Shown here in pieces: positions 1 to 4,431 of a stretch of 5,148 nucleotides of DNA (within the stretch, counting starts at the first letter, position 1; the number at the start of each line of letters is the position of its first letter). The stretch covers positions 1 through 5,148 of the forward strand of contig JALORV010000120.1 of assembly GCA_025458735.1 (NCBI GenBank), in the 5' to 3' direction. Made by a program: the position numbers and the translations under genes. Under the pieces are notes generated by a model. That model ran no database searches and was not told the origin of the DNA. It saw nothing but the letters and a program-made list of their open reading frames with translations. The DNA is from Burkholderiaceae bacterium. Lineage in GTDB: Bacteria; Pseudomonadota; Gammaproteobacteria; Burkholderiales; Burkholderiaceae.

Positions 1-758
1 AACGACGCAGGAATGCGCGAGCGACTCGCGATCGATCCCGGCCGTGCGCTCCAGCGCGAGCCGGTTTCCGATCAAGCCCTCGTCGAGCATGTCCAGCGCA
101 ATGCGGACCGCCGCCTGCGGCGTGCGCTTGCCGGACCGGGTCTGCAGCATGAAGAGCCGGCCGTCCTGCACGGTGAACTCGAAGTCCTGCATGTCCCCGA
201 AAGCGTGCTCGAGCTGCTGTGCAGCCTCGGCGAGTTCGTGCCAGACCTCCGGCAGCACCGCCGCCAACCCGTCGTGGCCGCCGGCACTGCCGAAGACCAT
301 GCATTGCACCGTCACGGCGGTCCCGATGTCGTCGGCGATGTGGTTCAGGCGCCGGTACTCGCGCGCCCTGGGCGATTGCCAGGAGGCGAAGACGGCCTCG
401 ATGGCGCCGCCGAGCTGCCGGGCGGGATCCTGCGGAAACGGTCGCCCCGCGCCCTGTGAACCGGGGCGCCGGACCGCACCGACAGCAGCAAGGGGCGGCG
501 TGCATCGCCCAGGGCCTGTGCGGTCGAACGCTCGAGCAGCCGCAGGCCCGCCCGCCACAAGTCGGCACCCGCGCGGCCGGCGGGATCGGCACAGTAGCGG
601 GTGCCGATCACGAATGCCACAGGCACGGGCAGCGACAGCCAGGCCATGCGCAGCAGGTTCCACGCCTTGAAGCCCATGCTGCGCTTCGAGGCTTCGCCCT
701 GCATGGCCACATCGCCGCCGTAGCCGATCAGATAGACCTCGGGAGGCAACGCAGTCAC
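1..758 (-). pseudogene. Pyruvate phosphate dikinase-like gene, N-terminal part, broken
   Basis: Family role: interconversion of pyruvate, ATP and phosphate with PEP, AMP and PPi. The N-terminal nucleotide-binding domain is recognisable in two frames. From a likely GTG start at 758 one frame reads PPEVYLIGYGGD, then GFKAWNLLRMA and LPVPVAFVIGTRYC, ending in PLLLSVRSGAPV near 459. The family's SMPGMMDT segment should follow but is absent. Homology resumes in another frame at about 445 (GRPFPQDPARQLGGAIEAVF, EYRRLN, DDIGTAV, QCMVFG). After MVFG the usual GVAFTRNPSTGE and AQGEDVVAG stretch is also missing, and the text jumps in frame to LPEVWHELAEAA, DMQDFEFTVQDGRLFMLQTRSGKRT-like sequence and DEGLIGNRLALER. 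The gene leaves the window at its left edge, so the catalytic-His and PEP domains cannot be judged. I infer an out-of-frame deletion of a few hundred bases near 460 and a second, in-frame one near 285. The N-terminal start could instead be an ATG at 794, but the GTG fits the homology better. Confidence 0.78.
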
Positions 759-759
759 T

Positions 760-921
760 GCTGCCGAGGGTGGCGTGGCCCGCCAGGACTGCACGGCGGG
801 CGTGGCTGCGGCCGAGCTGCCGCTCGGCCTGCAGCACTCGCCATGTGGCGCGCAGGAAGGCGTCGTTGTCGACCGCCTCGCGGTTGCCGCCGAGCGTCCG
901 GGCAGTCGCCAGCGCCGTCAT
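760..921 (-). other. Unassigned coding-like stretch upstream of the dikinase remnant
   Basis: On the minus strand the frame containing ATG at 921 reads MTALATARTLGGNREAVDN, then DAFLRATWRVLQAERQLGRS. Roughly nine in ten of its codons end in G or C, and the composition is ordinary for a helical protein. The other five frames here are arginine/serine/proline-rich and look like shadows. The frame is open much further, from an ATG at 1047 through to base 1, but beyond 940 it lies antisense to the DUF3616 remnant, and below about 755 it is out of frame with the dikinase until about 445. It could be the tail of a lost upstream gene or a chance open frame; I recognise no family. Confidence 0.22.
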
Positions 922-954
922 TCGCGCGACGACGATGGCGACGGGAAAGCGTCG

Positions 955-1451
955 CGTGAGAAGCAGGTTCGCTTTCGGGTCGACGGCGATCGCGTGGTGG
1001 ACCCCAAGGTCGTCGATGGGTTGAGGCATGCCCTGACGACGCGACATGCCGTGCTGGCGGCAGCCGCCGGGGTGCGGGACGTCAAGGCCAGCGGTGGACT
1101 CAATGTCGAAGGGCTGGAGCTCAGCGCCGACCAGCAGCGACTGTGGATCGGGTTCCGCAGCCCCTTGCACGATGGTCGCGCGCTCATCGCCTGTGTCGAG
1201 AATCCTGCCGCGGTCTTCCAATCGGACGAGGCACCGCGGATGGCGTGTGCGCGGCGTACGTCGGCGGCGCCGAGCGCATCATGGTCGTCAGCGACGGCGG
1301 AAACAGGAAATCCGGACGGCCTGCCAGCGATCTTCTGCCGGACCCGGTCCAACTGCAGACCGCAACTCGACCGGTCCGCAGCAGGGGTGCTCGCGGTCCC
1401 CGGCGGAGGGCTCCCGCAACCGTGAGCCCGCGAGTTGCGTTCGATGGCTGA
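955..1451 (+). pseudogene. DUF3616-family protein remnant, truncated and frameshifted
   Basis: DUF3616 proteins are predicted beta-propeller-like proteins of unknown function. About 958-1246 in one frame reads EKQVRFRVDGDRVVDPKVV, then DGLRHALTTRHAVLA and GGLNVEGLELSADQQRLWIG, FRSPLHDGRALIACVENPAAVF. This follows the family pattern of an 'R-F-R-V-D' strand, an 'L-R-x-A-L' helix, the G-L-N-V-E-G-L hallmark, then G-F-R-S-P and D-G-R-A. The middle domain that should follow is missing. A C-terminal-like piece (GAERIMVVSDGGNRKSGRPA, then SDLLPDP) appears from about 1266 in another frame, which ends at TGA 1449-1451. No N-terminal half is found upstream of about 940 in any plus frame. It is therefore a remnant with at least one internal deletion. 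The C-terminal assignment is weaker than the central one. Confidence 0.6.
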
Positions 1452-1478
1452 CGATCGGCCAGTGCCGCCGCGGCCGGG

Positions 1479-1772
1479 TCAGTTCAGCGCCGGGCCCGAT
1501 CCGTCGGCGCCAGCGCCGGCCGCAGCACGGCGGTCGATCTCCATCTCGGCCTGCAGCCAGTCCTCGATTTCGTGGCCCTCGATGAAGCCACGGCGCTCGT
1601 AGAAGCTGTAGGCGGCCAGCCGGATCAGTGCTTCTCGTGTTTGCGGGTCGTCCTGCCAGGCGCTGGCCTCGGTGACCGGCACGTCCGGCGCGCCTTCGGC
1701 GCCAGCGTTCGTGGTAGCGCCGAGAGTGGGCTGGGGGCTGCGCTTGGTGGTCGCGGCAGAGGTCGTTGTCAT
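1479..1772 (-). CDS. DUF2934 domain-containing small protein
   Basis: A 97-residue protein with a low-complexity Thr/Ala/Pro-rich N-terminus (residues 1-40) and a DUF2934-type helical domain at about 45-80: TREALIRLAAYSFYERRGF followed by EGHEIEDWLQAEMEID. The R-x-x-x-I-R-x-x-A-Y-x-x-x-E-x-R-G-F and E-D-W-L-x-A-E-x-E positions are the family hallmark. Function is unknown; members are common in proteobacteria as short, presumably cytoplasmic proteins. There is no signal peptide or membrane segment. The ATG at 1772 is supported by an AGGAG at 1780-1784 with a 7-nt spacer. Its start codon overlaps the stop of a 21-codon upstream ORF (ATGA), which suggests translational coupling. The tail is Gly/Ala-rich and ends in a TGA at 1479-1481. 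Confidence 0.85.
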   Translation of the reverse strand: MTTTSAATTKRSPQPTLGATTNAGAEGAPDVPVTEASAWQDDPQTREALIRLAAYSFYERRGFIEGHEIEDWLQAEMEIDRRAAAGAGADGSGPALN

Positions 1773-1834
1773 CGCGAGTCTCCTGCAAGGTTGGCGTGCG
1801 GAGGGCCGGCTGCGTCACCCCGCCGGGTCGGCAT
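1769..1834 (-). CDS. Candidate 21-codon leader ORF coupled to the DUF2934 gene
   Basis: A short ORF begins MPTRRGDAAG and ends NLAGDSR, with its TGA overlapping the DUF2934 ATG by the classic ATGA arrangement. It is preceded by a near-perfect Shine-Dalgarno, AGGAGG (complement of 1842-1847), 7 nt from the ATG. This is stronger than the site of the downstream gene. No domain, signal peptide or attenuator-like run of one amino acid is visible. The ribosome site and overlap are seen directly; that it is translated, and that it couples initiation of the DUF2934 gene, is inferred. It could instead be chance, since AGGAGG-ATG pairs do arise in GC-rich DNA. Confidence 0.5.
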   Translation of the reverse strand: MPTRRGDAAGPPHANLAGDSR

Positions 1835-1847
1835 GGCCACCCCTCCT

Positions 1848-2063
1848 GTGATGCACGGTAGCGCGCGACGATGAACCATTGATGTCACAGCCACCGCAGT
1901 GCTGGCGCGGCAGGCTCGCTCTGCCTGCCGAGGGTTTCGGCCAGGCCTTGGCACGGACGAGGTCAACGCCAGCGACACTGATGCAGGGCGGGTTGGCGAT
2001 CGGCGAGGTGTGGGGGACGCTCTCTGGCAAGCTTCCACCCGCAACCCCAGCGCCGTCTTCGGA
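1848..2063. other. Intergenic stretch with no recognised gene
   Basis: Between the leader ORF and the first PHO-type promoter I find no convincing coding sequence on either strand. The long open frames crossing it have the arginine/proline-rich look of shadows. It should hold the promoter of the leader ORF and DUF2934 gene on the minus strand, but no clear -35/-10 pair stands out. Confidence 0.5.
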
Positions 2064-2097
2064 CCGTCACAGAACGGTCACGCGAACGGCGTATACC
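2064..2097 (+). promoter_or_regulatory. PHO-box-type promoter before the 74-residue ORF
   Basis: Two heptamers in direct repeat, CCGTCAC (2064-2070) and CGGTCAC (2075-2081), are separated by AGAA. They match the known PhoB box (CTGTCAT, 4-nt AT-rich spacer, CTGTCAC) at the GTCA core and the leading C. A -10-like TATACC (2092-2097, four of six consensus bases) follows after exactly 10 nt, the classical spacing in enterobacterial pho promoters. The predicted transcription start is about 2104, leaving a 5' untranslated region of about 150 nt. PhoB control is inferred. Confidence 0.6.
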
Positions 2098-2191
2098 CCA
2101 GTTGCGTCCTGCACCAGGCATAGCGACGCGATCGCGAGTCGGCTTGCAGACGCCGCCCCGTCGCTGCGTCACATTTCGTGGTCCTTGTTGC

Positions 2192-2215
2192 CCAGGCCCC
2201 GGCAGCATGGCCTGG
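2192..2215 (+). other. Hairpin in the predicted 5' leader
   Basis: A perfect 7-bp inverted repeat, CCAGGCC (2192-2198) and GGCCTGG (2209-2215), encloses a 10-nt loop. It ends 41 nt before the ATG at 2257 and would lie inside the leader RNA of the 74-residue ORF. There is no following T run, so it does not look like an intrinsic terminator. A structural role is possible but unproven. Confidence 0.3.
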
Positions 2216-2256
2216 ACGGCCCGATCACCCGACCAACGCACCATCGAGAAGCCAAC

Positions 2257-2481
2257 ATGTTGTCCATTGCCGAATCCCTGCTGGTCCACACGCCGCTGGG
2301 CGGAACGTCTGAATTGCCGCGCGCAGGCACGGCACTGGAGAACCCCTTCGTCTACGACGCGGCGGCGCGCGAGATCAAGGAGCACGCGCGCCGCGGGCGT
2401 GTCGAGATCGTCGACGAGGTCCACGTGCCCGTGGGCGCTGAGCAGATCGTGTCGCGGTTGGCGTTCAGGCGCCTGCGCTGA
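2257..2481 (+). CDS. Small protein of unknown function (74 residues)
   Basis: I do not recognise a named family. The protein starts MLSIAESLLVHTPLGG and has a charged core (NPFVYDAAAREIKEHARRG, then RVEIVDEVHV, about residues 29-58) that looks like a helix followed by a beta strand. It ends in SRLAFRRLR. There is no signal peptide, transmembrane segment or cysteine. The ATG at 2257 has a modest ribosome site (GAGAAG, 2246-2251). The frame is open upstream to 1879, but that part is shadow-like, so the internal ATG is preferred. A PHO-box-type promoter lies about 160 nt upstream, suggesting expression under phosphate limitation. It is followed by the porin in the same direction after a 221-bp gap with its own promoter, so the two are probably not one operon. 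Confidence 0.62.
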   Translation: MLSIAESLLVHTPLGGTSELPRAGTALENPFVYDAAAREIKEHARRGRVEIVDEVHVPVGAEQIVSRLAFRRLR

Positions 2482-2570
2482 CGGTCGTCGCGCGGACCGC
2501 ACGGCTCTTGCGATCAGTGAAGATCGTGCGGGCTGCCGCACCTGGCAAGGCCGGGCCATGATCGTGGTTG

Positions 2571-2579
2571 CCCCCCCCC
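2571..2579. repeat. Nine-cytosine homopolymer
   Basis: An uninterrupted run of nine C residues lies 3 nt upstream of the porin's PHO-type box and 123 nt upstream of its ATG. Tracts of this length can vary by slipped-strand mispairing. It lies outside the box-to-minus-10 interval, so any effect on transcription would be indirect. Confidence 0.8.
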
Positions 2580-2582
2580 GCG

Positions 2583-2616
2583 ACGTCACGGGCCAGCCAC
2601 ATTGATCGCCTATGCT
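2583..2616 (+). promoter_or_regulatory. PHO-box-type promoter of the porin gene
   Basis: Heptamers ACGTCAC (2583-2589) and CAGCCAC (2594-2600) are separated by GGGC. The first has the GTCA core; the second is weaker (GCCA) but matches the PhoB heptamer consensus at five of seven positions. After exactly 10 nt comes TATGCT (2611-2616), four of six -10 consensus bases. The predicted start is about 2623, giving an 80-nt leader before the porin ATG. The geometry is identical to the other three sites in this window, which is the main support. Confidence 0.5.
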
Positions 2617-2630
2617 TCAGCCGTTGGCTC

Positions 2631-2646
2631 GCGTGTGCTCACACGC
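2631..2646. promoter_or_regulatory. Perfect dyad in the porin leader
   Basis: GCGTGTG and CACACGC form a perfect 7-bp inverted repeat around a 2-base centre (CT), starting about 8 nt after the predicted transcription start of the porin. The tight centre is more typical of a dimeric regulator site than of an RNA hairpin, but no regulator can be named. Confidence 0.3.
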
Positions 2647-2702
2647 ACGGCATCGAACCCCGACCCAGGCAGTCATTGCCCGGCCGAATTGCGGAGCGCG
2701 TC

Positions 2703-3734
2703 ATGAACAGAACTGCCACATTCCTTGCCACACTGGCGCTTTCGGCCGCTGCCGGCCAAGCATGGGCCCAGTCCGATTCGGTCACCATCTTCGGCGTCCT
2801 GGACCTCGCGGCCCGTGCGGTGGACAACGACGACACCATGTACCGGCTGGAAAGCGGCGGACTGTCGGCCAGCCGGCTCGGTTTTCGCGGCGTCGAGGAC
2901 CTGGGCGGCGGCCTGAAGGCCGGCTTCTGGCTCGAAGGTGAACTGCTGCCCGACACGGGTACGCAGCCTCTGGCCAGCGTCAATGGCGGGAGCAACAACG
3001 CGGCAGGCATTTTCCAGCGCCGCTCCACCGTCAGCCTGATGGGAGGATTCGGCGAGTTTCGGCTCGGCCGCGACAAGGTGCCGACCAACCTGACCTGGGA
3101 CGAATTCGATCCCTTCCGCGATACCGGTGTCGGCCGCTCCAGCCGCCTGTCGGCCGCCAGGGGCATCGGGAGCTACGCCTTCTCGCGCGCCAACAACGCC
3201 GTGGGCTATTTCACGCCGGCCATGGGCGGCTTCTTCGGCCAGGCCATGGTGGCGGCCGGCGAGAACACCAGCGGCAACAAATATGCCGGTCTGCGCGGCG
3301 GCTACCGTGCCGGCCCGCTGGTGGCGGCCTTCACCTACGCCAGTGCAGATTCCACATCGGGCGACGACGCAGCCATCTGGAGCCTGGGCGGGACCTACGA
3401 TTTCAAGTCGTTCAAGCTCTGGGGTTTCTACAACGCGGTGGACGATGTCAATGCCGGGCAGTCGAACTGGCTGCTGGGCGCCACGCTTCCGGTAGGCGGC
3501 TTCGAACTGCGCGCCTCGTACCAGGCGATGAGCGGCGACGAAGGCATCAGCGACCAGGAGGCCGACATGTTCGCCATCGGCGCCGTCTACAACCTGTCCA
3601 AGCGGACCGCTCTGTACGCCACCTACTCGGCGATCTCGAATACCAACACGTCGTTCACCGTGGCAACGGGCGGTCCGCTGACCAAGGGCAACGACTCCAG
3701 CGGCTACGAGTTCGGCATCCGTCACTCGTTCTGA
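2703..3734 (+). CDS. Outer-membrane porin, betaproteobacterial general type
   Basis: A 343-residue trimeric beta-barrel porin of the Gram-negative porin family, expected to let small hydrophilic or anionic solutes diffuse through the outer membrane. Residues 1-22 are a signal peptide (MNR, hydrophobic LATLALSAAAG, cleavage after AWA before QSD). The mature protein opens with SVTIFGVLDLAA, then SRLGFRGVEDLGGGLKAGF (57-75), both typical of the family. FGEFRLGRDKVPTN and the following Asp/Arg-rich FDPFRDTG belong to the strand and constriction-loop region. It ends FGIRHSF, with the terminal Phe needed for BAM recognition. The ATG at 2703 is chosen over upstream in-frame codons because the signal peptide begins there and GGAG (2693-2696) sits 6 nt before it. 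A PHO-type box about 100 nt upstream suggests induction by phosphate starvation, like PhoE or OprP. Specificity cannot be read from the sequence. It converges on the HD-domain gene with only 38 bp between stops. Confidence 0.93.
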   Translation: MNRTATFLATLALSAAAGQAWAQSDSVTIFGVLDLAARAVDNDDTMYRLESGGLSASRLGFRGVEDLGGGLKAGFWLEGELLPDTGTQPLASVNGGSNNAAGIFQRRSTVSLMGGFGEFRLGRDKVPTNLTWDEFDPFRDTGVGRSSRLSAARGIGSYAFSRANNAVGYFTPAMGGFFGQAMVAAGENTSGNKYAGLRGGYRAGPLVAAFTYASADSTSGDDAAIWSLGGTYDFKSFKLWGFYNAVDDVNAGQSNWLLGATLPVGGFELRASYQAMSGDEGISDQEADMFAIGAVYNLSKRTALYATYSAISNTNTSFTVATGGPLTKGNDSSGYEFGIRHSF

Positions 3735-3772
3735 ATCGGCTGGGTGCCCGGCTGCCAAGCGCTGGGCAATCC

Positions 3773-4336
3773 TCAAACGCGCTGGCCGTCGATCACGGCG
3801 CGCATTGCGGCCGACATTTCGACCAGCACCCGGTTCTGGCTTGCGGGCCGCTGGCCCCTGTCCTTGGCGTGGTCGTCCCAGATGCGCAAACGCAGCGCGT
3901 CTTGGGCATGCGGCAGCGCCAGGAAAGCCTCGCACTCTGCGGGCGACATGGGCCCGCCCTGCAGCGCCAGGCTGCGCACCGAGTCGGGCGACAAGGCTTG
4001 CGCATATCGTGGCTGCGCGGCGACGAGGTACCGCTTGGCCCGCACGTGCAGCGCCACCGGTTCGGCGACCGCCGCGCCGAAGAGGCCGCTCAAGGCCTGG
4101 GCCGCCAGGGTCTCGTGCGCATCGTCGATGCCGCGCTGGGCGGGTGAACCCTGCAGTCCCGTCATCAGGTGGCCGAGGTCGTGCAACCACGCGGCGAGTT
4201 CCAGTTCCGGCGTGGCCCGGGCCTGCCGCGCAAGGCGCCCGCATTGCCAGGCGTGCTGAAGCTGGGTGATGCCTTCGCCCTCGTAGCAGAGGTCGCCGTG
4301 CTCGGCGAACAGGGCCGTGATCTGTTCCGGAGTCAT
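3773..4336 (-). CDS. PhnZ/TmpB-like HD-domain phosphonate oxygenase
   Basis: A 187-residue HD protein of the phosphonate-operon-associated type. Characterised relatives (PhnZ, TmpB) are mixed-valence diiron oxygenases that split the C-P bond of 2-amino-1-hydroxyethylphosphonate or its trimethylated analogue, giving glycine or glycine betaine plus phosphate. The full ligand set is visible: Y18-x-x-E21 (substrate lid in PhnZ), H28, H52-D53 with H56 (LHDLGH), H74, H97 with K101 (HVRAKRY), and D154 (WDD). From memory, PhnZ places these at 24/27, 34, 58/59, 62, 80, 104, 108 and 161, a constant offset of six then seven. SVRSLALQGGPMSP (119-132) is a further family signature. The ATG at 4336 fits family length; a longer frame to 4447 crosses phnC and its promoter. 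No Shine-Dalgarno is visible, and the predicted transcript starts at this ATG. The partner hydroxylase (PhnY/TmpA) is not in the window. Exact substrate unknown. Confidence 0.88.
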   Translation of the reverse strand: MTPEQITALFAEHGDLCYEGEGITQLQHAWQCGRLARQARATPELELAAWLHDLGHLMTGLQGSPAQRGIDDAHETLAAQALSGLFGAAVAEPVALHVRAKRYLVAAQPRYAQALSPDSVRSLALQGGPMSPAECEAFLALPHAQDALRLRIWDDHAKDRGQRPASQNRVLVEMSAAMRAVIDGQRV

Positions 4337-4342
4337 GCATGC

Positions 4343-4376
4343 AGTGTGTGGCGAAGCCGTGACGACCGAATGACGC
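4343..4376 (-). promoter_or_regulatory. PHO-box-type promoter of the HD oxygenase gene
   Basis: Read on the minus strand, GCGTCAT (4376-4370) and TCGTCAC (4365-4359) are separated by TCGG. Both contain GTCA and match five of seven PhoB heptamer positions. CACACT (4348-4343) follows after 10 nt and is a weak -10 (three of six). A start 7 nt downstream falls on the ATG at 4336, implying a leaderless message, which agrees with the absence of a Shine-Dalgarno. Confidence 0.5.
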
Positions 4377-4389
4377 GGGCGTGGCCGTG

Positions 4390-4423
4390 CTGTCACGCTG
4401 CGGTCACCCGTCGCCTCTACCGT
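4390..4423 (+). promoter_or_regulatory. PHO-box-type promoter of phnC
   Basis: CTGTCAC (4390-4396) is a perfect PhoB consensus heptamer. The 4-nt spacer GCTG and a second heptamer, CGGTCAC (4401-4407), follow. TACCGT (4418-4423; T, A and final T of the -10 consensus) comes 10 nt later. The predicted start is at about 4430, two bases before the phnC ATG. It stands back to back with the box of the HD gene, 13 bp apart, so one PhoB cluster could drive both directions. Confidence 0.65.
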
Positions 4424-4431
4424 TCGGCGCC

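Noticed and set aside
13..459. Plus-strand open frames over the dikinase remnant
   Set aside because: They lie antisense to sequence that clearly matches the dikinase family and show no motifs of their own.
1288..1818. A 176-codon minus-strand frame overlapping the DUF2934 gene
   Set aside because: It is arginine- and proline-rich without any family motif, whereas the overlapping frame carries a clear DUF2934 domain and a ribosome site.
1882..1899. A possible fifth PHO box (ATGTCAC)
   Set aside because: The second heptamer at the required 11-nt distance (ACCGCAG) lacks the GTCA core, and no -10 follows at the standard spacing.
1879..2256. The upstream extension of the 74-residue ORF
   Set aside because: The extension is Pro/Arg/Thr-rich and crosses the predicted PHO promoter; protein-like sequence begins only at the ATG at 2257.
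2568..2702. In-frame upstream starts for the porin
   Set aside because: They would bury the signal peptide behind 45 residues and overlap the C9 tract and promoter; the ATG at 2703 has both a ribosome site and a signal peptide.
3754..3767. An inverted repeat between the porin and HD stops as a bidirectional terminator
   Set aside because: The stem is interrupted by a mismatch, has almost no loop, and has no T run on either strand.
2673..4340. A 555-codon open frame on the minus strand across the porin and HD genes
   Set aside because: It is antisense to a clear porin and out of frame with the HD protein. Its composition (Arg, Ala, Gly rich, no motifs) is that of a GC-rich shadow frame.
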